From NCBI GenBank assembly GCA_029212885.1, contig JARGPC010000003.1, forward strand, positions 1 to 64,000: a stretch of 64,000 nt of DNA, given 5' to 3'. The DNA is from Coxiellaceae bacterium. Its GTDB lineage: Bacteria > Pseudomonadota > Gammaproteobacteria > Coxiellales > Coxiellaceae. Position numbers and translations under genes: made by a program. The notes under the pieces are model-generated. The model did not search any database. It was not told the DNA's origin and was given only the letters and a program-made list of their open reading frames with translations. Positions 20,010 to 30,026 of the stretch are shown in pieces (the first letter of the stretch is position 1; each line of letters begins with the position of its first letter).

Positions 20010-21344
20010 TTGTCCAATAAATTGCACAGATTAGCAGCACTGCTGCAACAGCCTGAAACCTATCTTCATCAGATCCATCGTTTGCAACAAAAATTACTGA
20101 TGCGTAACCGCTTATATGAAACCCAACAAGATGACGTTAGCTTTTATCAGTTTTGTATGCACGATAAAAAAGTCGGTGGAATTCTAGCCAATAGCATTAA
20201 GCAACAAAGCTACCACTACGAGCCCGCAACACCTCGTACGATTAAAACAAAAACCAAAGAGCGCATTGTTTACTCGTTCCGCCCTACCGATCGCATTGTA
20301 CAATCGGCGTTATCATCAAGTATAACGCCCTATGTACAACAAATTATCTCACCCTCTGTGTATAGCTATATTCCTGGGCGCTCGAACTATCAAGCCGCAC
20401 GCAAAGCCGCCGCTTATTTTAAACAACATAAAAGCTTACATGCGCTGCGCAGCGACATTGTCGCTTATACCGACAATATTCCCACCACATCCGACTCCGT
20501 GTTGTGGGCGCAATATAAACAGCTCATCCAGCTTATCGACCCCAACAACACATTACCCGATTATTTATGGCAATTAATAACGCTCGGCATTAGGCCGGTG
20601 ATTAGAACCGGTGATAATAACCTGCATCAACTATGCAAAGGCTTACCACAAGGCGCGCCACTCACTACCATCGCGGCTAATCTATATCTACAGCCAGTCG
20701 ATAATTTATTAAGCTCAATCCCCGATGGTTTTTATGCACGCTTTGGTGACGATTTATTGTTTGCCCACCCCGACCATCAAACACTACTTGAAGCTGAGGA
20801 TTTACTCAATAAACAATTAGCTCAACTGAAATTGCATCGCAACAGTAACAAAGACCAATACAGCTTTCTTACCAACAATGGCCGCAAAGATCAAACCGAC
20901 AATCAATTCGAAGCGTCACACTTTATGAATTTTTTAGGCTTTCGCATTAATAAGGTCGGCACCATTGGTATTGCCAAACATATTAGTCATCGTTTATTAG
21001 GCGAACTCAAACAACGCATTCGTAATACTATTTATTTAGTCGGCCGCCAACATGACGAACAACACGGCAAAACACTGTGCAAAATGCTTAATCATAACTT
21101 TCAACACACCAGTTTCTTAGATGAGCCACGCATGAAGCAACTACTAGACTGCTGCACCGATCGCCAGCAATTAAAAGATATGGACTATCATCTCGCGCTA
21201 TATCTTTCGCAACAATTAACTGGCTGCCGCGGCGTGCGCGCCTTTCGACAAATCAGTTACAAAACTATTCGCGATGACTGGGGCTTGCAATCGCTGTGTC
21301 AATTACGCAATCAGGTCAATTGGAGCGCCCATGCTAACACTTAA
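20010..21344 (+). CDS. Reverse transcriptase, unclassified type
   Basis: The 444-residue protein is a clear RNA-directed DNA polymerase palm-fingers domain. Visible are KERIVYSFRPTDRIVQSAL at 84-101 (motif 1), motif A with Asp149 (SDIVAYTDNI), motif B GLPQGAP at 211-217, the catalytic box RFGDD with Asp247-Asp248, and FLGFRI at 308-313. The box reads FGDD instead of the usual YADD. There is no maturase or endonuclease domain and no retron VTG motif. The TTG start at 20010 is chosen because AAGGA lies six bases upstream; the ATG at 20005 is out of frame and stops at once. The stop overlaps the next gene by 14 bp. Confidence 0.9.
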   Translation: MSNKLHRLAALLQQPETYLHQIHRLQQKLLMRNRLYETQQDDVSFYQFCMHDKKVGGILANSIKQQSYHYEPATPRTIKTKTKERIVYSFRPTDRIVQSALSSSITPYVQQIISPSVYSYIPGRSNYQAARKAAAYFKQHKSLHALRSDIVAYTDNIPTTSDSVLWAQYKQLIQLIDPNNTLPDYLWQLITLGIRPVIRTGDNNLHQLCKGLPQGAPLTTIAANLYLQPVDNLLSSIPDGFYARFGDDLLFAHPDHQTLLEAEDLLNKQLAQLKLHRNSNKDQYSFLTNNGRKDQTDNQFEASHFMNFLGFRINKVGTIGIAKHISHRLLGELKQRIRNTIYLVGRQHDEQHGKTLCKMLNHNFQHTSFLDEPRMKQLLDCCTDRQQLKDMDYHLALYLSQQLTGCRGVRAFRQISYKTIRDDWGLQSLCQLRNQVNWSAHANT

Positions 21345-23310
21345 CCAATGGCTCAATCGACAACGCGGCGTCCAAGGTCGCCTTGTCACCATTCAACAAG
21401 CCTTACTCGGTAATAAGCTGAATGCCTATATGTTATTTCGCTTGCGATTTTTTACCTTTAGTACGTTAATCGTCACATCAGTACATTTAATCGAATTCTA
21501 CTTATTAACCATTATATTTTCGTTTAGTCACATCATTTCAATACTGATCTTACGCAGCATTAGCATGGTAATTAATGGTAGCTGGTGGGGCACACTAGAG
21601 CTTCTACGCTCTGACGTACGTAGCAATCAACGCGCCGGTAACCGTCAAGCGATTAACGGCATCATTTCCAGCTGGTTAACCCTCGCTACACTGCTCTCAG
21701 TTATCACCATGGCCTTATTTATCAGCTACATTCTTGCTCACATAAAGCAAATCGCAAACAACAATGAATATTTATTTTTATTGTATGTAGCCATAGTTGG
21801 CATTAGCATTGCGGCGCAATTTATCACACAAACATTACACGCTGGCGCTTACGGCTTACGCCGAGTCTATCGACCCTTTTGGTCAATCAGCATTGCTAAC
21901 ATCATTGGTTTAATTATTCTTGCACTCGGGTGGCCGTGGATCCATCAATACAGCTTGCCATTATCAATGTTGATCTCCTCACTAGTCGCATTAGCATTAA
22001 CAGCGACCTATACCCTAAAAACCTACCACGTTCTAGGTATCGAGGATTTTTATCGCATTCAAATAAAACCACTGATTCAATTGCTAAAGCAATTTTCAAA
22101 CCATGAAATATGGATTGCTAGCTTAAGCAGCTTATTTATGCGCACAGAAGGCGTATTAATCTTAGTGATGCTACTAGGCGGCGGTAATCACCACAACTTT
22201 TATGAACCCTTTATCATCTTCTATTTAATTGCACCACTGATCAGCGCCAGCTTTGAATGGCCACGTTTATTTTATTTTGACTTAAAGCGGTTTAACCGTG
22301 ACAGCTTCCAGCATGTATTATCTAAGTTAAACACTCACGTACTAAAAACTTCCATCTGGATCGGGCTGGTTTTATGGATAATTACAGTACTTGTTACTGT
22401 CGCCTATTTTCAACACTTTTATACTATTTGCTTTTTATTATTGCCATTTTTTTTAGTTCGTTCATATACGGGCTATCAGCAAATGCTACGCTTTACTGCC
22501 AATCATTATAATGATGTTTTATTTTGCTCGGGAGCTGTACTGGTAATGGCGGTGATTGCACGTTACCTGAGTTTTTCCATCGACGGTGCTATTGCCAGCC
22601 TTACACTAGTCACCCTCATCGGCATTGTTTATTTATTTAAGCCACACTCCCTCAGCATAAAGACACTTGACGAAGACCCACTACCTAACTTATACCAATG
22701 GATTATTGACTGGAAACAACATCGCAATGAGCCCTGCGCAGAAATCGTTGAGCTTGGACAAAACTACGCGGCTCATGTTAGTCAATTAGTGATGCGAAAA
22801 ATTAACACCGAACTACTGGGTAAAGGCAAGGCCTGCCTAGTCAGTAAAGGCATTATTCTTTTTTATCAAGATACGAAAAAACCACTCATTACAAAAAACT
22901 GGCTTAGCTATGAACTCGCAGGCATAGCTTGCAAACATCGTCGCTTAGAAGAACCATTAGCCAGCTACCTCTACCGCATAGCAAATGAGCCACCACAGCA
23001 CGCAACTGGTTATCTGATTGAGCAATTTAAGCAAGAGTTTACAAATGGCATTGTAATTTCTTTTCAGGATGAGGATAAAAAAAACACCCCCTCCTTAACC
23101 AAACAGCAATCAACTCAAATTTACTTTAGCATGTTACAAACATTGGGGTCACCACTACAGCCGCAACCACGCAGTTATTATCATACCTTAGTACTATACG
23201 AACATGGCATACAAACTTTATTATCCATCCCGCAATGTGACGCCCCTGGCAGCCAGATCAAACGCTGGGCGCGACAAGTTTTTATCGCCAACTTAAACCG
23301 CTTAATATAA
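21331..23310 (+). CDS. Polytopic membrane protein with soluble C-terminal domain, flippase-like
   Basis: I do not recognise a precise family. The first 440 residues or so contain about 12 hydrophobic segments arranged like polysaccharide flippases of the MOP superfamily. About 215 soluble residues follow, from NLYQWIIDWKQHR to the end, without a recognisable motif. The ATG at 21331 has GGAG five to six bases upstream and overlaps the end of the RT gene, which argues for translational coupling. A longer frame from 21274 adds an unlikely Cys-rich stretch. A third gene follows 12 bp later. Confidence 0.75.
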   Translation: MLTLNQWLNRQRGVQGRLVTIQQALLGNKLNAYMLFRLRFFTFSTLIVTSVHLIEFYLLTIIFSFSHIISILILRSISMVINGSWWGTLELLRSDVRSNQRAGNRQAINGIISSWLTLATLLSVITMALFISYILAHIKQIANNNEYLFLLYVAIVGISIAAQFITQTLHAGAYGLRRVYRPFWSISIANIIGLIILALGWPWIHQYSLPLSMLISSLVALALTATYTLKTYHVLGIEDFYRIQIKPLIQLLKQFSNHEIWIASLSSLFMRTEGVLILVMLLGGGNHHNFYEPFIIFYLIAPLISASFEWPRLFYFDLKRFNRDSFQHVLSKLNTHVLKTSIWIGLVLWIITVLVTVAYFQHFYTICFLLLPFFLVRSYTGYQQMLRFTANHYNDVLFCSGAVLVMAVIARYLSFSIDGAIASLTLVTLIGIVYLFKPHSLSIKTLDEDPLPNLYQWIIDWKQHRNEPCAEIVELGQNYAAHVSQLVMRKINTELLGKGKACLVSKGIILFYQDTKKPLITKNWLSYELAGIACKHRRLEEPLASYLYRIANEPPQHATGYLIEQFKQEFTNGIVISFQDEDKKNTPSLTKQQSTQIYFSMLQTLGSPLQPQPRSYYHTLVLYEHGIQTLLSIPQCDAPGSQIKRWARQVFIANLNRLI

Positions 23311-23322
23311 AAAGAGAAAAGC

Positions 23323-24582
23323 ATGCACAGAATATTTAAAAGCATTATATTTACATTGTTTTTTTTATTAACAATCAATCAATCCACCCTTGCCAAACCT
23401 GCCGGCACAGCACAAAAACCAATATTAAGTAGTTTTTATTACCTTGCTCAGCAACCGGTTGACGAAAAAACCTTAGACCAATATAAGCCCGCCATGGCTC
23501 ATCTGAACGTATTAAACTATTCAGTCTTATTGATTAGCGATGACAGCACCTTGCCCGTTTCGCGCGCCAATAGTGATAACTTAAAAACGATTCATAACTG
23601 GCTCAAGAAAAACAACCTGCAAACTAAAATCATCGCCTCAATTGGCCATTGGGAAAACGACGCTGCAGACCAAATATTTCTCGACACAAAAAAAAGACAA
23701 TTATTCGTTAACTCGGTAATTAAAATGCTGTCTAATAAACAATACGGGCTAAGCGGAATCAATATCGACTGGGAAAACTTTTTTGATAACGATCTGACAG
23801 ATGTAAAGCAATTCCCGACACTGATTAAAGACTTACGCCAAGCGATGAATAAAGCGGGCTTAGAAAATGACTATATAACCTTAGATCTACCTATTGGAGT
23901 TAAATTCGCTAAACGATACGCCGACCCTAGCACGTGGGCTAGATATATTAGCTGGGCTAATGTAATGGCTTATACCTTTTATGGTGGGGTCGTTCCTTAT
24001 GCCGAGCTAGACGCCACCTTAGGAAAAGTCACTGCACCTTACGGTGGCCCACGCCCAAGCTACAACACCATTTCAATTATAAACACATTACAATACTACC
24101 GCCAACACGGGCTAAGCAAAGATAAAACTGTGATAGCATTACCTATGTATGGCACAATGAACATCATCTATCATGGCGATAAAAAACACCACTATGGTTT
24201 ACGTCAACCCGTTATTAAAGTTAAACACAATCACGTGCCGCTGGTTAATATTCCATACTACGACTCGTACGCACAATACGGCACCTATCAGCACGCTAAA
24301 ATAAAATCCAGCATCCACCCATATACATTTAGCAAACCTGCTAATATTGCAGGCTTGCACTCCTACTGGGTCACTGTTAGGTATAAAGATAAACGCGTTG
24401 CACGAAAAACTTATAAGTTTGTTAGCTACCCCGACCCACTCTACATCAAACAGACTGTAGGTTATCTTATCAAAAATCACTACCATGGCATTTCTACCTG
24501 GGCATTGAATTATGACATCCCCTATAGCAATCCAGATTCATTACTGCAAACGGCATACAACTCTATGCAAAATAATCAGTAA
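23323..24582 (+). CDS. Exported glycoside hydrolase family 18-like protein
   Basis: This 419-residue protein has a signal peptide (hydrophobic residues 8-23, probable cleavage after TLA). A TIM-barrel like that of GH18 chitinases follows, with beta-strand motifs TKIIASIGHW at 101-110 and GINIDWEN at 145-152. Catalytic Glu151 and Asp149 are present, but the first two Asp residues of the DxxDxDxE motif are replaced by Ser and Asn. It could cleave chitin, peptidoglycan-like glycans or another polymer, or bind without hydrolysis. It is the third gene of the RT operon. Confidence 0.82.
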   Translation: MHRIFKSIIFTLFFLLTINQSTLAKPAGTAQKPILSSFYYLAQQPVDEKTLDQYKPAMAHLNVLNYSVLLISDDSTLPVSRANSDNLKTIHNWLKKNNLQTKIIASIGHWENDAADQIFLDTKKRQLFVNSVIKMLSNKQYGLSGINIDWENFFDNDLTDVKQFPTLIKDLRQAMNKAGLENDYITLDLPIGVKFAKRYADPSTWARYISWANVMAYTFYGGVVPYAELDATLGKVTAPYGGPRPSYNTISIINTLQYYRQHGLSKDKTVIALPMYGTMNIIYHGDKKHHYGLRQPVIKVKHNHVPLVNIPYYDSYAQYGTYQHAKIKSSIHPYTFSKPANIAGLHSYWVTVRYKDKRVARKTYKFVSYPDPLYIKQTVGYLIKNHYHGISTWALNYDIPYSNPDSLLQTAYNSMQNNQ

Positions 24583-24592
24583 AAGCAGTTTT

Positions 24593-24618
24593 TTAAGGGG
24601 AGAAAACACTCCCCTTAA
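24593..24618. other. Hairpin between convergent genes
   Basis: TTAAGGGGAG and CTCCCCTTAA form a 10-bp stem with a 6-nt loop between the GH18-like gene and the convergent 1012-residue gene. Neither strand has a good T-run after the stem, so it is only a possible terminator. Confidence 0.45.
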
Positions 24619-24632
24619 TACAGACCATTCCA

Positions 24633-27600
24633 CTACCTAACCCTAACAGCAGTTACCTTCTCTTCTAATCGCCCCGGTATAACTGGCATCACTTTATTAC
24701 TTGGTACTTTAAATAACCGAGCTGAGTGCGTTGCCGCCACAGGTGCTGACAGCGGCGTACGCCCCGCTGCAACCATTGTCATGCTATCCCAAGGCTGGGA
24801 AACGAAAGCATCATAGTCAAATGCTGCATGCTGCTGGGTATGACCTGGATCCCGGCTCGGGGGCCGGGATGACACACTCTCAGCCCGGGATGACAAAGCA
24901 GCTAAACTTAATAACAAACGCTGTTGAATCAACTTTTGCTGTGAGGCATTAATATCACCCTTCGCACCCACGCGATTAATCAATGCTTGTAACTCACGTT
25001 GACTTTGTGGCAACGTTATTGATTGATCTATCTGCAACATATAATCCGGCTGTTTAATATACGGTGACATCAATAACAACATATGTATTTCAAACGAAGA
25101 TAAGTTGAATTTGACACCAGGCAAGCGACTTTTTTTACGACGCTGCTGAATACGCTGATCCAGCAACTTAAAACAACGCTGCAAGACATCATCTATGGTA
25201 TCCTCTTCTTTTATTGAAAAGCTTAATTCACCCAACCAATTTCTCACCTGCTCTTGTGCGCGCTTATAACCTGTGTCTGATTGTTTAAAATCATGATAAC
25301 TGCGCACTGCATAATCAAAAAACAGACTCATGTTATTAATTAATTCACGTGTCGTATTTTTAGGTATTTCACCAGTTGGCATAACAGATTTATCAGACTC
25401 AATCACATCATTTTTTTCTTCATAGCGCTTTATATCCGGTTCCTTCTCTGGTTCGAGTTCAGTCTCATCTTGCACTTGTTCCAAGTAGTCTTTAATTTCA
25501 TCCAATAATTTAGCTGGAATAGTGACCACCGGTTCCGAGCCAGATATTTCGCGCATTGCATGACCTTGAATCATAGATAGCAAATGGGGTGACAATACAG
25601 TAGGGCTATCGAATAGATCAGCAACACCTTTCAAAAAAAGATTTATTCTTACAGCAATATGCTCATCTGGCGCTTGAGTTAATGCGCGCTTCAAATGATT
25701 AATGTTACTGGCTATCGTTGCGAGCTTAGCCGACATACGGTAAAACTGTGTTCTCACCAAATTATCATGCCAAGCCTCTGTTGCTTTTGTTCGCACACCA
25801 TTTTTTATCGTGCTTTGAATAATAGTATTCACGTACGAGTGCTCTCCATTCCTATTCAATAACTCAAGAGTTGCTCTAACCCCAGCAATCGCCCTCTCCG
25901 CGACCTGCAAAACAGAATGAACCACCGCACTCAAGCTATTAATATCCGCTTGACCTAAATTTTTAAATAAACTAACAGCAACACGCAATGTGGCAACAAC
26001 CTTTTCTATCTCCTTTACCTGCACAACCATCTTGAATAATCCAGCGCTATAACCCTTAAGGACGCCCTGAATCTCTTTTTTATGAGATAATAATTTTGCT
26101 ATTCCTACATGATGAGTTTTACTTAAATCTATCCAACTATCAAATAATTTCCCCCGTTCATTCACATGGTTTACGGGGTCTGAAACATAACCATCAAGGT
26201 CTCTCAATACACGTTTTGCTCCTGATCTTATCGCTTCGGTAGAGCTCAAAGGGACACTAGGCGAGAATTTCGTTTCATTTTTTTCTTCGACAGGCTTATC
26301 ACCGTGCGATCGCATAATATGGCTGATACTTTTCGTTGGCGCCAAACCAAGATCCAATAACGCTTGCTTTCTAAACTCAGTTGGCAAGTTATTCGAATCA
26401 AAAACGGCATAACTAAGGTCCCTAAAGTCTGAACCAACAAAATACAATAATCGATATAACATAGCTTGCTCATCTCGATCTTCAGACCGAAACGCATGAA
26501 GCAGTGGCTCTAATTCACGACGATTACGTGCTGGCGTATCGAACTTTTCAGGATCCCGTTCAAATAACATCATATAAAGCATTTGTTGCTCATTAAAATT
26601 ATTCGTCTCATCATCAACCTCTGAAAACAATTCCATATAGAGTTGGTCTGATAAACTTCTTTTACTCTCCACTCGCCTAGCAATAGAGTAGCATCGCGCA
26701 CGTATTGCTTGATATTGATCGGTAGATACCCGTATTGCATATAACGGGTCACCGGATTTTGCTAACTCTGATATATGATGTATTTTTTTCAACAAATAAA
26801 TAGCATTCATTGGCAGTGGCTTAGACAAAACATGTGACATGAAAATAACTAAACTTGCATTTGAAAAGCGGTCGAGAATTTGAATGAGACTCTCCGTTGC
26901 CTTGACCGGAGACGGGCGCTCTGGTTGCTGAAACTTTTTAATCGACGTATGCAGTAAATCAGATATTTGCTGCAATACCCCTGAAAAACTTACCGGTTCA
27001 CCACCTGTTCTCCAAATTTTTTCGCCACTCTCCGCTTCATCAATTATACCCTGAGAAAATTCAAGCACATTTTTTAAGTTCAAAATGGCCTCATCTTTAT
27101 TGTTGGTCGTCTTATACTCATCGAAAATAACATATAACATATTCATTAATTGCGACACGAAAAAAACCTTTCGATTATTCACCTCTTCATCTTTACGCCT
27201 GAACTTGAGTTTGTTTTTCAATCGGGTTCTTTCATGTTGAAATGTATTGATGGCATAATCAGCGATAGTTACAAATATAATACGAAAGCGCTCATCATCA
27301 TACGTATGATAATACCTCTCCGCTCTAGCAATAGTTGCTTGATTCTTTAAGCTTGGTCCACGAAAAGTCCATCTTTCCGTATTTAACCCAAGAAAGGTTT
27401 TCTTGATATGCACTGGCTGTAAGTACGGTTGCAAGCGATCACGTGCACCTTCACTAAAACTGGCTGATAAATCACCTAATCGTCTGATTATATTATGATT
27501 ATAATCAGTCATGTTCACCACGGTTAATACATCGGCACTATATGCTGCTGCCTCTTCAGCTTTACTTTCACCCTCATCAGTTAAACCTGCTACGACTCCC

Positions 27601-27671
27601 TGAACAGCTAATCCCGCTACACTACTGCCAGCCCCATTTAACGCTCCACTCACAAATTCATCTCTTGACAT
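24633..27671 (-). CDS. Large protein of unknown function, effector-like
   Basis: I cannot assign this 1012-residue protein to a family. It has no signal peptide. The N-terminus is Gly/Ala-rich (residues 8-30) and could insert in a membrane. The remainder is charged and mostly helical, with an acidic linker near residues 725-760 (ETELEPEKEPD). Size, isolation and composition resemble secreted effectors of intracellular gammaproteobacteria, but no secretion gene is nearby. A palindromic repeat is embedded in frame near residues 926-942 (24846-24895), where it encodes SSRAESVSSRPPSRDPG. The gene stands alone with a long leader. Confidence 0.75.
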   Translation of the reverse strand: MSRDEFVSGALNGAGSSVAGLAVQGVVAGLTDEGESKAEEAAAYSADVLTVVNMTDYNHNIIRRLGDLSASFSEGARDRLQPYLQPVHIKKTFLGLNTERWTFRGPSLKNQATIARAERYYHTYDDERFRIIFVTIADYAINTFQHERTRLKNKLKFRRKDEEVNNRKVFFVSQLMNMLYVIFDEYKTTNNKDEAILNLKNVLEFSQGIIDEAESGEKIWRTGGEPVSFSGVLQQISDLLHTSIKKFQQPERPSPVKATESLIQILDRFSNASLVIFMSHVLSKPLPMNAIYLLKKIHHISELAKSGDPLYAIRVSTDQYQAIRARCYSIARRVESKRSLSDQLYMELFSEVDDETNNFNEQQMLYMMLFERDPEKFDTPARNRRELEPLLHAFRSEDRDEQAMLYRLLYFVGSDFRDLSYAVFDSNNLPTEFRKQALLDLGLAPTKSISHIMRSHGDKPVEEKNETKFSPSVPLSSTEAIRSGAKRVLRDLDGYVSDPVNHVNERGKLFDSWIDLSKTHHVGIAKLLSHKKEIQGVLKGYSAGLFKMVVQVKEIEKVVATLRVAVSLFKNLGQADINSLSAVVHSVLQVAERAIAGVRATLELLNRNGEHSYVNTIIQSTIKNGVRTKATEAWHDNLVRTQFYRMSAKLATIASNINHLKRALTQAPDEHIAVRINLFLKGVADLFDSPTVLSPHLLSMIQGHAMREISGSEPVVTIPAKLLDEIKDYLEQVQDETELEPEKEPDIKRYEEKNDVIESDKSVMPTGEIPKNTTRELINNMSLFFDYAVRSYHDFKQSDTGYKRAQEQVRNWLGELSFSIKEEDTIDDVLQRCFKLLDQRIQQRRKKSRLPGVKFNLSSFEIHMLLLMSPYIKQPDYMLQIDQSITLPQSQRELQALINRVGAKGDINASQQKLIQQRLLLSLAALSSRAESVSSRPPSRDPGHTQQHAAFDYDAFVSQPWDSMTMVAAGRTPLSAPVAATHSARLFKVPSNKVMPVIPGRLEEKVTAVRVR
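24846..24895. repeat. GGATCCCGG palindromic repeat, copy 2, inside a coding sequence
   Basis: Seed plus one extension unit (CAGCCCGGGATGACA) lies within the 1012-residue gene and keeps its frame open. All other copies in the window are intergenic. Confidence 0.85.
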
Positions 27672-28145
27672 AGCCCTGCTCCCACCAGTTGAGCAAACTC
27701 ACACTCAACTTTAGTTAGGCTTTTTGGCGCACAGCAAGCAGTACATACACGGTGATAAGCATGCGGAAGTGAAGTGTCTTATGATCAGCTATAAGTCTCC
27801 TACCAATAGCCGAGCCTCCCTGACAGTCGCCTTATACGACGTTATTAATTTATGATCTATTAATAAGTAATTCCATTTGCTAGCATTGAACTCCCACGTT
27901 TTTATCGCTTATCTATTTTCATCCAATAAATGTTTCTGCTTAAAAGCGCTCATCCCTAGCAAAAAGCGATTAATATAATTTTACGATCAGAACTTCGAAC
28001 TAGCACTTGATGAAAGGAACGCAACAAACTAAAAAAACTGACGACGAGCAATAAGTGCTTTACGACCACTCCATCCTTTCAGTTGCGTCACTGTACATAC
28101 TATGTCAGAATTAAATTTTCGTCAACAAAAATTGTGCAATATTTA
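27672..28145. other. Divergent intergenic region, nothing recognised
   Basis: About 470 bp of AT-rich sequence between two divergent orphan genes. It should contain both promoters. I see no convincing consensus, RNA gene or repeat in it. Confidence 0.45.
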
Positions 28146-28589
28146 ATGAAGCGTCTAACGGAACTAGCAAGCTTAACCTTTGTCATTTTAATACTTCCAT
28201 TTTCAGTTATCGCCCGCAGTGATATCGTCACCTGCCCCACGCTGTTTGAAGTGCATGACAGCGAAGCCAGTGGCAAGCAGTACTACCGCTGGTGGACCGA
28301 AGACTACCGCCTCTACTGGCGTGGAGCTGGCGTTAAACTGTCACGCTACACCGTTCGACAACGCGACCTGGCCACCACACAGATGACCATCGACATGGAT
28401 GACAACGGCTTTATTCATTGCGACTACAAATTAAACAAAAAAGTGCTCGGCTCACTCAAATTTTCCAAGAGTGGCCGCTACTGCCACTTTATGGCCGAGA
28501 GCTATCAAGAAGAGTGTCACAACGACCAACGCATGTGCTGCAATAAACCACTAAGCGCTCGCTGCCAAGTGATTATGTGCTCTGAATAA
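28146..28589 (+). CDS. Small exported cysteine-rich protein, unknown function
   Basis: The 147-residue product starts with a clear signal peptide (MKRLTELASLTFVILILPF, cleavage near VIA). The mature part has about eight cysteines, including a CC pair (RMCCNKP), so it is probably disulfide-stabilised in the periplasm or outside. The ATG at 28146 is chosen because it begins the signal peptide; a longer frame from 28083 adds 21 unlikely residues. No family is recognised. It ends 48 bp before fumC. Confidence 0.7.
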   Translation: MKRLTELASLTFVILILPFSVIARSDIVTCPTLFEVHDSEASGKQYYRWWTEDYRLYWRGAGVKLSRYTVRQRDLATTQMTIDMDDNGFIHCDYKLNKKVLGSLKFSKSGRYCHFMAESYQEECHNDQRMCCNKPLSARCQVIMCSE

Positions 28590-28637
28590 AGTATACTTTC
28601 GCTATCTGTAAACTCCGTTATATATAAGGAAACCACA

Positions 28638-30026
28638 ATGACTGATAAAAATATGCGCATTGAAAGCGACAGTATGGGTGAAATCGAAGTACCAAACAGC
28701 TGGTACGGTGGCGCACAAACACGTCGCTCAACGATTAATTTTGATATCGGCCGTGAAACCATGCCACCCGAAGTGATTAAAGCTATGGGCATCTTAAAGA
28801 AAGCCGCAGCTGAATCTAATCACGAACTTGGCAAACTCGATGAAGAAAAATATAAATTAATCGTACAAGCTGCCGATGAAGTGATCGATGGCAAATTAAA
28901 TGCTCACTTCCCTGTGCATATCTGGCAAACCGGCTCAGGCACACAAAGCAACATGAATACCAATGAAGTCATCTCAAACCGCGCGATAGAAATTTCTGGC
29001 GGCGTCATGGGCAGCAAAACACCTGTGCATCCAAATGATGATGTCAATATGTCACAATCATCGAACGATACCTTCCCCACTGCTATGCATATCGCCGCGG
29101 CGAATATGTTAGTACACCAATTAGTGCCGGCCGTAGAAAATTTGCGCAATGCTTTACACGCTAAAAGTGAAGAGTTTAATGATGTGATTAAAATTGGCCG
29201 TACACACCTACAAGACGCCGTGCCAATTACTTTAGGCCAAGAATTCTCAGGTTATGTGGCACAACTCGACCATGACCTCGAAGCCATCCATCAAGTATTG
29301 CCAAATCTATACCGCTTAGTCATTGGTGGCACAGCCGTGGGAACCGGATTAAATACTCACCCTAAATTTGCCGTCACTACCTGCAAAAATATTAGTAAAC
29401 TAACCGGCTTGCCATTTACATCAGCTAAAAATAAATTTGCTGGCATGGCAGCTCACGATGAAATCGTATTAGCCAGCGGCGTACTAAAAACACTCGCCTG
29501 CTCAATGATGAAAATTGCCAATGATGTGCGCTGGTTAGCCTCAGGCCCACGTTGCGGCTTAGGTGAAATCAACCTACCCGCTAATGAACCCGGCTCATCC
29601 ATCATGCCAGGTAAAGTAAACCCAACTCAATCCGAAGCGATGACCATGGTCTGCGTGCAAGTACTCGGTAACGACGCCGCCATCGGCTTTGCCGGCACAC
29701 AAGGCAACTTCGAATTAAACGTATACAACCCAGTAATGATTTATAACCTAGTACAGTCGATTTATTTATTAAGCGATAGCGCCAACTCGTTCGTTGAACA
29801 TTGCGCTACCGGCATTACCATCAATAAAGAAAAAATCGACTACTACCTGCATAACTCATTAATGTTAGTAACAGCATTAAACCCAGTTATCGGCTACGAC
29901 AAAGCATCGAAGATTGCCAAGTTAGCACATAAGAACAAATCAACACTGAAAGAAGCTTGCTTGGAATTAGGATTCTTGACTGCTGATGAGTTCGATAAAG
30001 CTGTCAATCCAATTAATATGGTTTAA
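28638..30026 (+). CDS. fumC: Class II fumarate hydratase
   Basis: FumC interconverts fumarate and malate in the TCA cycle without an iron-sulfur cluster. The 462 residues are full length. They contain the superfamily signature [15 protein letters not shown], the substrate residues around [11 protein letters not shown], and [18 protein letters not shown] lies 8 bp before the ATG. Class II rather than class I fumarase gives resistance to oxidative stress. Confidence 0.97.
   Translation: MTDKNMRIESDSMGEIEVPNSWYGGAQTRRSTINFDIGRETMPPEVIKAMGILKKAAAESNHELGKLDEEKYKLIVQAADEVIDGKLNAHFPVHIWQTGSGTQSNMNTNEVISNRAIEISGGVMGSKTPVHPNDDVNMSQSSNDTFPTAMHIAAANMLVHQLVPAVENLRNALHAKSEEFNDVIKIGRTHLQDAVPITLGQEFSGYVAQLDHDLEAIHQVLPNLYRLVIGGTAVGTGLNTHPKFAVTTCKNISKLTGLPFTSAKNKFAGMAAHDEIVLASGVLKTLACSMMKIANDVRWLASGPRCGLGEINLPANEPGSSIMPGKVNPTQSEAMTMVCVQVLGNDAAIGFAGTQGNFELNVYNPVMIYNLVQSIYLLSDSANSFVEHCATGITINKEKIDYYLHNSLMLVTALNPVIGYDKASKIAKLAHKNKSTLKEACLELGFLTADEFDKAVNPINMV

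Noticed and set aside
20010-21344. Reverse transcriptase as part of a diversity-generating retroelement
   Set aside because: No template/variable repeat pair, no Avd-like gene and no C-type lectin target were seen in the region.
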